Of a stretch of DNA of 49,670 nt, positions 34,980 through 45,200 are shown one piece after another. The DNA comes from Prevotellaceae bacterium UBA6974 (GTDB taxonomy: Bacteria > Bacteroidota > Bacteroidia > Bacteroidales > Bacteroidaceae): NCBI GenBank assembly GCA_002450165.1, contig DJYQ01000044.1, positions 19,337 to 69,006 of the forward strand, given 5' to 3'. The notes under the pieces were generated by a model. It saw nothing but the letters and a program-made list of their open reading frames with translations, had not been told where the DNA came from and did not search any database. Within the stretch, counting starts at the first letter, position 1. Each line of letters opens with the position of its first letter. Made by a program: the position numbers and the translations under genes.

Positions 34980-37115
34980 CTATCTTGCAATCTTGTACGT
35001 ACGACCGTTCACCCTCCTTACATACACACCCCTCCCCATCGCAGACACATCCACCCTGTTTCCACTCAGGCTATACCAAGCATCCAGAGTATTATCCTGA
35101 CCACCATCCTCAATATCGATGACCCCCGATATTACGTTCCATATATAGTCAGCACCCGCCATCGCATCTATCTCCCCATAGCCATACTGACAATTAGGGT
35201 AATCCAATACCGGGACCGTATGCACACACGTATTGGCCAGCACTTCCCTGATCTGAGCCGGAGTCAGCTGCGGATCCATTTCCAGCCACAACGCTATAAT
35301 GCCACTTACCACAGGAGCCGCCATGGACGTTCCGTTGTTCAGCCACCACCCGTAAGTACGACCGTTGTAATCAAAGAAACGAGTATGCTGTTCCCACGTG
35401 TCCTGCTGACATTCTATCATATAGCTGCTGGAAGCAGACACGACCACCATTCCGGGAGCCATCACATCAGGTTTCACCCCTCCGTTCATCGTAGGCCCCA
35501 CGCTGCTGAACGCAGCACGCTCGCCAGGACTGTAAGCCGCATAACGCAGCAACCTGCCTTCGTAATTGTAGGCAGTACTCCTATACCCCGTTGCACCCAC
35601 GCATATCACATCGTCCGCCGTACCCGGGAACAGCACGTTATGATCCCGTGTAAACCCCGTCAGCGAAGGATCACACGCACTTTCAGCAAAATACCCCGCA
35701 CCGGCATAGACCTCCACCTCGCTATCAACCGCACCTACAATCAGCGCAATCGGGTGAAGCGACACATCAATCCTGTCCTCGACCAGATTCTCGATCAACA
35801 CATCCGTTGCCCTCTCGCCTCCGCCATACGCAGACGGATAGGTCTGTATCATGATACCATATTTCCTGTCGCCAAACTCCACCGTATCTGTCATCACACT
35901 ATCCGGAAAATCCACCAGCTGTCCCGTGTCATATTGCCATTCCCTGACCTTCTGTCCCCCTTCGTAGAAATCATACTCCACCCTGACAGGATTCAGCGAC
36001 TTCATAACCTGAAACGCATGTCTGGACGACGACGTCATGAAAGCCCCCGCCCTGTCCGCGTCCACACTCTTCATAAAGTAAGTATTCCGCGCACCCTCGT
36101 TTCCAGCAGCGGCACACAATATACGCCCAGGCCCCACCAACCTGGACAGCACCTCAGAGTACAACTCACTGTCATACAGGTTCTCGTGCGAACCCTCGCT
36201 GAAATTTATCACACAAGGCTTGCCAACACTCTGTGCATAGTCAAAAATATACTTGAAACCCAACGCATCGGTAGCAGTCGTATATTTGTACAACTCCTCA
36301 GACGGCACCACCTCGCGGTTACTGCTCACCAGATTGCACACCACACACAAATCAGCATCCGGAGCCATACCCTCGTATATCGACAAGCCATTGCCCTCCT
36401 GCCCCGAACCGCCCGCAGTTCCCAACGTATGCGTCCCGTGGCCTATCAGGTGAGCATCAGCCGAGCAACCCTTGCCCAGCACAGCATCCCTGCCCACATA
36501 CTGCCTGCCCACATATACCGTATCCTCGCCCTCGTCCGTCTTGCCAGTCACAGCCTCGCCCCCCTCGGTAAAATCCAGCATATCCCAGAACGCCCTGACC
36601 CTGTAATCATTCATATCACGGCTCCACAACGCAGGATGCGTCAGGTCAAACCCCACATCCATAATACCCAGCACGACACCACTGCCCGTCAAGCCATACG
36701 CATTACGCACACTCCTGACAGGCAACCCCGTTTCCGGATGCGTTGCGATACCCACAATACTCCTGACCGTATCATTCGCCAGACAACACGACTCCCCCGC
36801 CTCGATTCTGAGAACGGCTGGATTCATCGCCAGTTGCTGCAACCTACCCATCGGGATATCCGCAATATGAATATCATCCCACGAAGCCAGGATACGACAG
36901 CCATTACGCCTCAGCACCCCCCTATCCACAGTCTTCACAAAAGCCATGATACGCCTTTCGGCCACACCCTGCGACCTTGCATTCATCCCCCCGTCCAGAC
37001 GTTCGGCTTCCATAGCCGCCCTACGCACATAGGGCGACATCTTGTGCATCTGGGCAACCGTCTGTAAACAGAACACCAGCCCACACACCACAGTTAAAAA
37101 CCTTCCGTACATCAT
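34980..37115 (-). CDS. Secreted S8 subtilisin-family peptidase with T9SS-like C-terminal end
   Basis: 711 residues, signal peptide (MMYGRFLTVVCGLVFCLQTVA). A prodomain-like segment (to about residue 115) precedes the catalytic core: Asp153 in IMDVGFD, His226 in GHGTH, oxyanion Asn339 in AAAGNEG and nucleophile Ser597 in NNGTSMAAP. A ~110-residue insertion or beta domain lies between His and Ser (around 365-470). The C-terminus ends YSLSGNRVDVSAMGRGVYVRRVNGRTYKIAR abridged, a form seen in T9SS-type or related C-terminal tags in Bacteroidales. It overlaps the preceding GT2 gene by ATGA, unusual for a protease in a glycosyltransferase operon. Confidence 0.9.
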   Translation of the reverse strand: MMYGRFLTVVCGLVFCLQTVAQMHKMSPYVRRAAMEAERLDGGMNARSQGVAERRIMAFVKTVDRGVLRRNGCRILASWDDIHIADIPMGRLQQLAMNPAVLRIEAGESCCLANDTVRSIVGIATHPETGLPVRSVRNAYGLTGSGVVLGIMDVGFDLTHPALWSRDMNDYRVRAFWDMLDFTEGGEAVTGKTDEGEDTVYVGRQYVGRDAVLGKGCSADAHLIGHGTHTLGTAGGSGQEGNGLSIYEGMAPDADLCVVCNLVSSNREVVPSEELYKYTTATDALGFKYIFDYAQSVGKPCVINFSEGSHENLYDSELYSEVLSRLVGPGRILCAAAGNEGARNTYFMKSVDADRAGAFMTSSSRHAFQVMKSLNPVRVEYDFYEGGQKVREWQYDTGQLVDFPDSVMTDTVEFGDRKYGIMIQTYPSAYGGGERATDVLIENLVEDRIDVSLHPIALIVGAVDSEVEVYAGAGYFAESACDPSLTGFTRDHNVLFPGTADDVICVGATGYRSTAYNYEGRLLRYAAYSPGERAAFSSVGPTMNGGVKPDVMAPGMVVVSASSSYMIECQQDTWEQHTRFFDYNGRTYGWWLNNGTSMAAPVVSGIIALWLEMDPQLTPAQIREVLANTCVHTVPVLDYPNCQYGYGEIDAMAGADYIWNVISGVIDIEDGGQDNTLDAWYSLSGNRVDVSAMGRGVYVRRVNGRTYKIAR

Positions 37116-37903
37116 AGACTAATCCCCAATACACCCACACGAATAATATCATACACCCTGCAGCATATAGCACGGTACAGATTCGGCGCATTACGCTGCC
37201 AGGGCATTGTTCGCATCAAGACCAAAGCATGCAATTCGGCACCCAACAAGTGCCACAGCGAATTCACAGACACAGTACTGGATATACCACTGGGATTGTC
37301 ACAATACACATACCCCACCCTATCCGTCGTAGCGATACACCTGATATTACCCAACAATTCGGGCAGCAGCATCAAATCCTCGAACAATCTATCCGCAGCG
37401 TAGCGCAATCCGTCAAACACCCTCGCCCGATAAATCTTGTTACACGCATAGGCATGGTTCCACGCCATCGTATCCAGCCAATAATCACGCGCCGAACGGT
37501 AAACACCATCGTGCAGCACCACAGGCAGGCGTCTGCTACATTCCTGCATTACCCCATACTCCACCATATCCACATCCTGTTCTCCGTCCAGCAATTCCAG
37601 CAACGGCAGGAACGTGCCCGGCACAAGATAATCGTCACTATCTACAAACGTAACATACCTGCCTCCAGCAATGTCAAGCCCTGTGTTACGCGCAACGCTC
37701 AGCCCCATATTACGCTGATGCACCACATGCACGCGACCGTCCCTGTCTGCCCATTCGTCACACATACTACCGCACGAATCCAGCGAACCGTCATCGACCA
37801 GTATCACCTCCATATCAGGTACATCCTGACCCAGCACACTCTCCACACAACGGTCCAGCGTCCGCTCCACATTATACACCGGTATGATGACAGACAATCT
37901 CAT
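37112..37903 (-). CDS. GT2 family glycosyltransferase
   Basis: 263 residues from ATG 37903, which overlaps the preceding stop as ATGA (an in-frame ATG at 37933 is less likely). MRLSVIIPVYNVERTLDRCVESVL, VDDGSLDSCGSMCDEW and FVDSDDY give the three GT2 motifs, with LFEDLMLLPELL as the later acidic motif. It is the third of three consecutive GT2 genes. Sugar specificity is unknown. Confidence 0.9.
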   Translation of the reverse strand: MRLSVIIPVYNVERTLDRCVESVLGQDVPDMEVILVDDGSLDSCGSMCDEWADRDGRVHVVHQRNMGLSVARNTGLDIAGGRYVTFVDSDDYLVPGTFLPLLELLDGEQDVDMVEYGVMQECSRRLPVVLHDGVYRSARDYWLDTMAWNHAYACNKIYRARVFDGLRYAADRLFEDLMLLPELLGNIRCIATTDRVGYVYCDNPSGISSTVSVNSLWHLLGAELHALVLMRTMPWQRNAPNLYRAICCRVYDIIRVGVLGISL

Positions 37904-38745
37904 AACAACCTGCTTAGCAATGCAAATATACAATATTTCCAGTTATAGTAATGCAACGGCACAGGCATAAATCCCTCTTTTCTCAAAACACAGGCATATC
38001 TGTGCAATCCCCCCAGCCCCATGCCAGCCTGCCAAACCATTATCAGCAACGACATCACCTGCTGGTCAATCACCCGCCGCAGAGCCCCCACGGCAACACC
38101 CTCAGCCCTGTCCCTTTCGGCACGCAAGGTTTTCAGCACCACTATCGCATCATTCATGCGCCTCGCCAGGAACTCCGGATTACGGTTACTCATCGTCGTT
38201 CCGCCATGCTGCCTGTAGAAATACGCCCTCTCCTTCAGCACGTACAGACTCTGCGCCCTCAGTATCAGCAGCGGAGTAAACAACGCATCCTCGTGAAAAA
38301 TCCCCGGGCAGAACCTCAAATCCCCCAATATCCCCCTCCTGAAGACATACATGCAAGTCCCAGCCCTCAGATTATTATGCAGCAGGAACTCAGCCCCGTT
38401 CCATCGCCTGGACAATCGGTTCCGCCCCACCCTCTCCCCGGGCGTCACCGAAAAGCGGAACATCAGCATATCCATCCGCTTCTCCCTGATACAACTGATA
38501 ATACGAGCATAACTGGCAGGAAAAAGCCAGTCATCACAGTCAACAAACTGTATATATTCGCCACGAGCCCTCTCGATAGCACGGTTACGCGTTACTGAAG
38601 GCCCCTCGTCCCCCACATCATGCTCCACCAATATCTCACGCTCCTCCGCTGGCAAATCCAGTGCCTTGATGCTGCTTATACAATCGTCCAGCATCCAGCG
38701 CGGCTCGTTGTGATACGCTATAATGAAGGAAATCAGCACAGACAT
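37900..38745 (-). CDS. GT2 family glycosyltransferase
   Basis: 281 residues from ATG 38745 (MSVLISFIIAYHNEPRWMLDDCI); an ATG at 38784 lies in the upstream gene. The GT2 landmarks are HNEPRWMLDDCISSI, VTRNRAIERARGEYIQFVDCDDW (DxD) and FHEDALF. The protein overlaps the upstream GT2 gene by 13 bases and the downstream one by ATGA. Confidence 0.88.
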   Translation of the reverse strand: MSVLISFIIAYHNEPRWMLDDCISSIKALDLPAEEREILVEHDVGDEGPSVTRNRAIERARGEYIQFVDCDDWLFPASYARIISCIREKRMDMLMFRFSVTPGERVGRNRLSRRWNGAEFLLHNNLRAGTCMYVFRRGILGDLRFCPGIFHEDALFTPLLILRAQSLYVLKERAYFYRQHGGTTMSNRNPEFLARRMNDAIVVLKTLRAERDRAEGVAVGALRRVIDQQVMSLLIMVWQAGMGLGGLHRYACVLRKEGFMPVPLHYYNWKYCIFALLSRLL

Positions 38746-39470
38746 TGCTTTACAGAGAATTTCAGGACACCTGCAGCTGCACAAAGCATCCGCAGTACAG
38801 GACTGCCCAGATAACGGTTGCGCACCCTCGTCTCCTCGCTATAATTTATCCACCGCACACTGCCCGACAGCCCACCCGGCAGATGCTCGGCCAGCACAAA
38901 ACGGGCACGCCTCATGCGGCAGCCCCTATGGTACAGATACAGGTTCAACTCGTAATCACCCATCACCTGTAGCGTAACGTCATACCCCCTCCTGTCAAAT
39001 ACCCGGCGACGATACACCACACCCTGATGATGCACCGTATTACGCAGATACGTCATCCACGAAAAAGACGAAGAACAACGGCCGCGCCTGGGCGAATGAA
39101 TATCACACAACACCACATCCGCACTGTCATCCAGAAAAGCCGACAGGTTATCCAGACAATACCTGTCATACAGCCTGTCATCAGCACCCATAAAGTACAG
39201 CCACTCGCCATGCGATGCTGCTATACCCTTGTTCATCGCATCATACACCCCACCGTCAGGCTCCGATATATACTGCACACACCCACGCGGGAACCTGGCC
39301 ACATTGGCATACACAATCTCCATCGTCCCATCCGTCGAAGCCCCGTCAACCACAATAACCTCGTAATCCGTACACGTCTGACACACAATACTGTCAAACA
39401 TGCCCTGCAACACCGCAGCACAATTAAACGTAGGAACTATAATCGACAACCTCACCACCAAATTATGCAT
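38733..39470 (-). CDS. GT2 family glycosyltransferase, WcaE-like
   Basis: 245 residues. VRLSIIVPTFNCAAVLQGMFDSI, DGASTDGT, EPDGGVYDAMNKGIAASHG and FMGADDRLY belong to the same GT2 branch as the C-terminal domain of the phosphotransferase fusion at 5670-7640. The ATG at 39470 lies at the edge of the repeat at 39469, so the first residues (MHNLVV) may have been altered by its insertion; a GTG at 39458 is an alternative start. It is first in the minus-strand operon, with no clear promoter box because repeats fill the upstream space. Confidence 0.88.
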   Translation of the reverse strand: MHNLVVRLSIIVPTFNCAAVLQGMFDSIVCQTCTDYEVIVVDGASTDGTMEIVYANVARFPRGCVQYISEPDGGVYDAMNKGIAASHGEWLYFMGADDRLYDRYCLDNLSAFLDDSADVVLCDIHSPRRGRCSSSFSWMTYLRNTVHHQGVVYRRRVFDRRGYDVTLQVMGDYELNLYLYHRGCRMRRARFVLAEHLPGGLSGSVRWINYSEETRVRNRYLGSPVLRMLCAAAGVLKFSVKQCLC

Positions 39471-39680
39471 TATGAAGGCTGCGATTAAGCGAGCGCAATA
39501 TTAAGCTCGTTTGAGTATTGCTGAGCGATAGCAGGCTCGAAGCGCAGCTTCAATTATGAATTATGAATTATGAATTGAGAATTATGAAGGCTGCGATTAA
39601 GCGAGCGCAATACTAAGCTCGTTTGAGTATTGCTGAGCGATAGCAGGCTCGAAGCGCAGCTTCAATTATGAATTAAGAAT
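39469..39680. repeat. Two-copy palindromic extragenic element with heptad arrays
   Basis: Two nearly identical copies of about 95 bases start at 39469 and 39581 (period 112). Each holds GCTGCGATTAAGCGAGCGCAATA and a partner arm AGTATTGCTGAGCGATAGCAGG abridged, giving a long imperfect hairpin closed by GCAATACT/AGTATTGC. I see one difference in the core (AATATT versus AATACT), which keeps a G-U pair. AATTATG heptads separate the copies and continue to about 39711. No ORF of value lies inside. It looks like a MITE- or REP-like element. Confidence 0.8.
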
Positions 39681-39693
39681 TGAGAATTATGAA

Positions 39694-40575
39694 TTATGAA
39701 TTATGAATTGTTATAGTCTGGAACGGGAAGCTGATTCCGCGCTTGTTAAACTCACAGTAGATTCTCTCGCTCACAGCAAAGAACACATCCCAGTAATCAG
39801 GTGTCCTGACCCAAACACGCGCAGTAAAGTTCACGCTGCTCGCACCCAGATCCTTCAGGAAAACCACCGGAGCAGGTTCCTGCAGGATACGCTCCTCAGC
39901 AGCAAACAACTCCAGCAACACCTGGCGCACCCTCTCGCTGTCCTCGCCATACTCCACACCCACGTTAAAGTCAATACGTCGCGTCTCCTCGCTGCTGAAG
40001 TTCGTAATGTTACCGCTGGACATAGCACCGTTAGGCAGATAAATCTTCTTGTTGTCCGGAGTCAGGATAATCGTATGGAAAATCTGTATAGCATTCACCA
40101 CACCACCAGTCCCCAAAGCCTCGACATAATCACCCACCTTGTACGGGCGGAACAGCAATATCACTATACCGCCAGCCAGGTTCTGCAAGTTGCCGCTCAG
40201 AGCCATACCCACAGCAACACCAGCCGAAGCAAGCAAAGCCGCGAAACTGGTCGTATTCACACCCAAGGCACTGATAACCGTAATGCCCAGCAGAATCATC
40301 ATCAGCACGTTCAGCAAACTCCTCAGGAAAGTCTGGATCGTAGGCTCAATCTTGCGCCGTTGCATCATGTGATCAACCATCCTGTTCACGAACGAAATCA
40401 GCAACTTGCCCACAAAGAAGATAACAACGGCTATCAATATACTCTTCCCCCCCTCAATCGCCAGGTCAACACCCTTCCTGGCCAGCTCGCTCAGATACTC
40501 GCTGTTACCACTCGCCAACTGCTTGGCAACCTCCTCCGTCTTCTGAGCAGGATCAATTATCTGTAAGAATATCAT
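39694..40575 (-). CDS. MscS-family mechanosensitive channel
   Basis: 293 residues. One hydrophobic helix at about 43-63 and two more towards residue 130 precede the pore helix and beta domain signature AALLASAGVAVGMALSGNLQNLAGGIVIL, FRPYKVGDYV and LPNGAMSSGNITNFS. These small channels open under membrane tension to release solutes. The gene has its own promoter box and a leader of about 35 bases. The last codons run to within the AATTATG repeats. Confidence 0.93.
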   Translation of the reverse strand: MIFLQIIDPAQKTEEVAKQLASGNSEYLSELARKGVDLAIEGGKSILIAVVIFFVGKLLISFVNRMVDHMMQRRKIEPTIQTFLRSLLNVLMMILLGITVISALGVNTTSFAALLASAGVAVGMALSGNLQNLAGGIVILLFRPYKVGDYVEALGTGGVVNAIQIFHTIILTPDNKKIYLPNGAMSSGNITNFSSEETRRIDFNVGVEYGEDSERVRQVLLELFAAEERILQEPAPVVFLKDLGASSVNFTARVWVRTPDYWDVFFAVSERIYCEFNKRGISFPFQTITIHNS

Positions 40576-40617
40576 ATTAACCTATAGTTTTATAACATTA
40601 TCACCCGAAAAAACATG

Positions 40618-40649
40618 CAAATCTACAAATAAGCCCTCACTTTACCAAA
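40618..40649 (-). promoter_or_regulatory. Promoter of the mscS gene
   Basis: On the minus strand TTTG (40646-40649) is followed after 20 bases by TAGATTTG (40618-40625), both matching the Bacteroidetes -33/-7 consensus. It lies 43 bases before the start codon. Confidence 0.65.
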
Positions 40650-40771
40650 AAAATAGCAGAAATATTGATTTTTGATTGAATAGGTTGAATAGCTTGAATG
40701 GGCCTAATAGTGGATTCTCTACACTTTTTTCAAAAAACAGGGTATAACTCTATTCGTCGAAGAAATGACAA

Positions 40772-42136
40772 TCAGAAGAGATATTCTTCTTCGTCGGTCC
40801 GAGGTGCATCAGCTTCCATAAACATCACAAGATAGATGGGCATATAAGTGACCTTGCCGTCTTGCCAGACCTTGCGCTCGTTGGAAATGACAGTAGCTGC
40901 AAGGACATTGTAGTCAGGATTCTTCAGGAGATTGTTGATGGCACTATGCGCCGTATAATCCTTTCCCGACTTGACTTCTATCGGTTGGGCACTCATCGTA
41001 GTGTGGTTGTCAATCAGATAGTCCACCTCGCCCTGCTTGCGATTGTCGTAATAAAAGAGCTTATGTCCATGTGCGCGAAGCTCCTGGGCTACCACGTTCT
41101 CATAGACAGAACCGAGATTGATGCTGCGTATATCGTCGAGGACCGGACGGATGTTATTGCGATAGAGTATGCCTGTAAGGAGGCCCACATCGTTCAGATA
41201 GAGCTTAAGCAGATTCTTCTGGAGAGATTCACTCAGTGGGAAATGAGGATTGGAGATGGCATTGACGGATAAGGAGATACCTGATGATATAAGGTACTCG
41301 AACTCTTCCTTGTACTGGTCGAAACGGTCGCCCTTCTTGCCTCGGATGTTTTGAGCCACCACGCGTTTCTTCTTGTTTTCCATCTGCGAGGGAATCATCT
41401 CGTAGATACGGCGGATGAGCAGCTTCTTGTTGTGCTCCTTCTCGTACTTGGAAGCGTCGCTGGCATAAAGGTTACGGATGCCATCCTGTACCTCGCGCAC
41501 CTTCACAATGTTATGCGTTTCGAGGTAGGTGTTTACGGCATCGGGCAGACCGCCTACCAGCAGATAGCGACGGAACAGGTCGAGCACGTGGTTGTGGTGC
41601 TCCTCGGAAAGGCTCTGGCGATTCTCGTATGCCTTGCACAGCATGTCAATAGCCTCTGGGCCGAAGCCGTTGGCAATCAAGAACTCCTCGAAATCGAGCT
41701 GGAACATATCCTTGATGGTGATGCTGCCTACGGGAATAGAGGTAGTGTCTTTCAGGGTGATGCCCAACAGACTGCCACTGGCGATATAGCGGTAGCGGTT
41801 ATCCTGACGCAGGAACTTAAGCATGGTAAGATACTGTGGATAGTGCTGGATCTCGTCGAGGAATACCAGCGTATCATCGCGACTGTTGAGCTTGTCGCCT
41901 GCCACCATGCTAAGGGTCAGGTAGAAATCTTCCTTCGTGTGGATGTTCTTGAAGAGCTGTTCACCCTCGTCATCCTCCACGAAGTTGATTTCCACGTAGT
42001 TCGGATACAGGCGCGTACCTACCTCACGAATACTGAACGATTTGCCTATCTGTCGGGCGCCCTCCAGTATCAGAATCTTGTCATTATCGGACTTCAGATA
42101 GTCCTCGATGTAGGATGTTATCTTCCTGTACAACAT
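40772..42136 (-). CDS. AAA-type ATPase with DUF4143 domain
   Basis: 454 residues. Walker A is GARQIGKS (about residues 26-33), Walker B LVFLDEIQHYP (about 89-99), and the C-terminal half is the DUF4143 domain, with VYENVVAQELRAHGHKLFYYDNRKQGEVDYLI and IEVKSGKDY, a restriction-nuclease-like ExK block. This family is common and often variable between Bacteroidales strains; its biochemical role is unknown. It has a well-formed promoter overlapped by three repeat boxes and does not overlap its neighbours, so it is probably a stand-alone gene. Confidence 0.9.
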   Translation of the reverse strand: MLYRKITSYIEDYLKSDNDKILILEGARQIGKSFSIREVGTRLYPNYVEINFVEDDEGEQLFKNIHTKEDFYLTLSMVAGDKLNSRDDTLVFLDEIQHYPQYLTMLKFLRQDNRYRYIASGSLLGITLKDTTSIPVGSITIKDMFQLDFEEFLIANGFGPEAIDMLCKAYENRQSLSEEHHNHVLDLFRRYLLVGGLPDAVNTYLETHNIVKVREVQDGIRNLYASDASKYEKEHNKKLLIRRIYEMIPSQMENKKKRVVAQNIRGKKGDRFDQYKEEFEYLISSGISLSVNAISNPHFPLSESLQKNLLKLYLNDVGLLTGILYRNNIRPVLDDIRSINLGSVYENVVAQELRAHGHKLFYYDNRKQGEVDYLIDNHTTMSAQPIEVKSGKDYTAHSAINNLLKNPDYNVLAATVISNERKVWQDGKVTYMPIYLVMFMEADAPRTDEEEYLF

Positions 42137-42143
42137 GACGATT

Positions 42144-42235
42144 TACACTTTTCGACAACTTTTGGTAGCCAAAAACTACACTTTTCAATAGAATTTCGCA
42201 CTACAAAAGTACACTTTTCAATCGAAACCACCAAA
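42144..42235 (-). promoter_or_regulatory. Promoter with three 33-bp-spaced direct repeats upstream of the DUF4143 ATPase gene
   Basis: On the plus strand TACACTTTTC(G/A)A occurs at 42144, 42177 and 42210, exactly 33 bases apart. The minus-strand promoter TTTG (42232-42235), 20 bases, TACTTTTG (42204-42211) is clear. The third repeat overlaps the -7 box and extends into the spacer, the other two lie in the predicted leader. Three equal spacings near three helical turns put the boxes on one face of the DNA, the arrangement of a cooperative operator. Confidence 0.75.
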
Positions 42236-42267
42236 CATCAGGTGGCTTTTATTTCGATGCTACGCAC

Positions 42268-45200
42268 CTAATTCTCGTCGAAGAAACCAAGTTGCGAGAT
42301 GGCTGTCATCATCTGCCTAACGTATTCCCACGAGGTGTCTTCCCAGTAGAAGCCGAGTCGGTGCAGCACTGAGCAGGTGTAGCGGTTGTCGTGCTGGATG
42401 ACGAAGGCTTTCTGACCGTGGGTGACATCCTGATAGGCAAGGAAGGCGGAGAGAAGCTTGGCTTTCTCGGGGTCCTGCCCTGCAGTCTCGACCGTCTGAG
42501 CGAATTGGTCTGCCTCGACGAAGCGTACCTCCCTACCCAACTTAGCCATAAGCTGGATGACGTCGCCCAGCAGCTCGGTATGGTTGTTGTAGGGATGGAA
42601 CACGGTGCATTCACGAGGTGTGGATGCAAGGAGCACCACAGCCCTGGCTGCCTGGTCTATGGGTGACATCTCGGTCAGCTCGTCGTAGCTGTCGTATGGG
42701 CAGCAGCCGAGCATGTAGTACACCTTTAGCTGTCCCATGAAGCTGTTGCTGTTGAAGTTTGCCTGGAATTCTCCGTCGTAGCTGCGGGGTGCAAGGTTGC
42801 CGACGCGCATTATCTTGGCATTGAGCCCGTGATGGGCAACGGCATCAAGGACAAACCGCTCTGCCAGGAACTTGGAGTGGATGTAGCGGTTGTCCAGGAA
42901 CTGACCGAACCACAGCTTGCGTTCGTCCAGTGAAGGTATGCGGCTGACGTCACCATTGTCGATCAGTATATCGGCTATGGATGTCGTGGAGACGTGAACG
43001 AGACGGGCACCGGTCTTGAGGCAGAATTCGACGCTATGACGGGCTCCGCCGATATTGACGTCCTCGATGTCTGTTCCATTGGAGAAGTGCTTGACGTTGG
43101 CAGCGCAATTGAATACCGTATCAATCGGATTATGAATTGTGCATTGTGAATCAAGAATTGTTACAAAGTCCTGTGTAACATCGCCGTTGACAACGAAGAG
43201 GCGGGTGCCGAAGAGCTCCTTGTAGGATGTCTCGAAGTAATAGAAGAGCAAGTTGCGTACACGACGTTCGGCATCCTGCTGGTCTTTGCCGCGCACGAGG
43301 CAGGTGATGGTTGCGGCATCGGATTGGATTAGCTCACGCAATACGTGGATGCCCAGGAAACCAGTGGCTCCGGTAAGCAGGACATTGCCCAGTTGTTGGC
43401 GCTCGCCCTGGATGAATGTCTGCACATTGTTTTGCTGCAGGATGGCATCGATGCCTGTATAGTCGAAGTCGGCAATCTCGTGGTCAATCTCATCGACCGG
43501 GGCTTCGCCGCTGACAAACTGTGCGAGCATACGCGGCGTAGGATTGGTGAAGAGGTCACCGTAAGCGATGTGGTAGCCTGCCTTGTCGGCATCGATGATA
43601 ACGCGTGTAACCAGGAGCGAGGTACCTCCCAGTTCGAAGAAATTGTCGGTAGCTCCCACGCGTTCCACCTGCAGGATATCGGCGAAGATGTCGCAGAGCT
43701 GTTTCTCGAATTCTCCTACGGGTGCAACGTATTCGGTGGTTATTGAGAGTGTGGGCTCGGGCAAGGCTTTCATGTCGGTCTTGCCGCTGGGGGTGGTGGG
43801 CATCTTGTCGAGCTGCAGGTAAGCTGTCGGTACCATGTACTGTGTCAGGCTCTTGCTGATTTCCACCTTGAGTCCGTTGATGTCCACGGGATGATTGGCT
43901 GTGAAGTAGGCGCAAAGGTGTTCCTTGCCGTTGATCTTGCGAATCATAACGACAACCTGTCCGATGCCTTCCTGCTGGGCTATGACGCTTTCTATCTCGC
44001 CAAGCTCGATGCGAAGACCGCGGAGTTTAACCTGGTTGTCGGTGCGTCCCAGAATGGAGACATAGCCATGTTCGTCCCAGCGGGCATAGTCACCGGAGCG
44101 GTACAGGGTCTTGTCAAGGTCATCTCCAACGGCGAAGGGATTGGGGATAAAGGCCTCGCGGGTCTTGTCGGGCAGGTTGTTGTATCCCAGACCAACCTGT
44201 GCTCCGCCTATGAGCAGTTCGCCTACCACGCCGACGGGAACGCGGTTCATGTCGGCATCGACGATGTATTCGGTTACGTTAACCAGCGGACGGCCTATGG
44301 TTACGTGGTCGTCGGTGGTTACCTCGTGGCTGTTGCTCTCGACCGTGGTCTCGGTGGGTCCGAAACTGTTGAAGATATGAATCGGGGCGGAACTGCCGGC
44401 ATTGACCATAGTATTCTGCAGTTCGCGCAACTGGCTGTCCGAGAATTTCTCGCCGCCAAGCTCAATGATGCGGCAGCCGGAAAGAGCCTTGCGGAAGATA
44501 TCCGACTCGTAGAGTTGCATCAGGCGCGAAGGTGTGCCTTGGAACATGCCTACATTGTTCTGCATCATGAATTCAGCGAGCAGAATGGGATCGTTGGTTA
44601 TCTCGTCGCTGGCAAGTGCCAGAGTAAGGCCGTTGTAGAGGGGAATGCCGATTTCCTCGACTGATGCGTCGAAGGAGATGGTGGCGAGTCCCAGGATGCA
44701 CTTGACCTCGTTCATCACCGTCCAGTTACGGTAATTGAGCGGATGGGCGTATAGTTCGTTGCAGATGCCCTTGTGGTGAAGCATAACGCCCTTGGGACGA
44801 CCTGTTGAGCCTGATGTATAGATAATGTAGGCAAGGTCGCTGCCTTCCTGCGGGATGGCAGGATTGGCGGTATTGGGGCATTGCAGCAGTTCCTGGACGT
44901 CAAGTGCCTTCTCCAACACCTTGAGACTTCCATCGCCTGCCTGCTCGCGCAGGTTTGCCAGATTCTGCTCATCGGTAACAATACAGGCTGCCTGGCTGTC
45001 CTCGAGGATAAGCTTGATGCGGTCTGCAGGATAGTGAGGATCACAGGGGATGTAGGCTGCTCCGGCCTTCATGATGCCAAACATGGTGAAAATCAGGCTA
45101 CTGGTACGGGGCAACAGCATTGCGACGCGGTCGCCGCGCTTGACGCCGTGGGCAATGAGGGCATTGGCAATGCGGTTCATCTGAGCATTGACCTGAGCAA

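Noticed and set aside
35220..37067. 615-codon plus-strand ORF opposite the subtilase gene
   Set aside because: It is antisense to a protein with a complete catalytic triad, is very rich in His, Arg, Thr and Ile, has no domain-like pattern, and shows the composition of a reverse reading of coding DNA.
39469..39711. CRISPR array
   Set aside because: Only two long palindromic copies with low-complexity spacers, no cas gene, and the wrong repeat length.
39703..40566. 287-codon ORF opposite mscS
   Set aside because: Its full length mirrors the mscS gene; high Gln/His content with no motif marks it as a shadow.
40576..40771. Gene or terminator between mscS and the DUF4143 ATPase gene
   Set aside because: Apart from the mscS promoter and a short TTGAATA-type 9-bp repetition, no ORF or T-tailed hairpin is visible.
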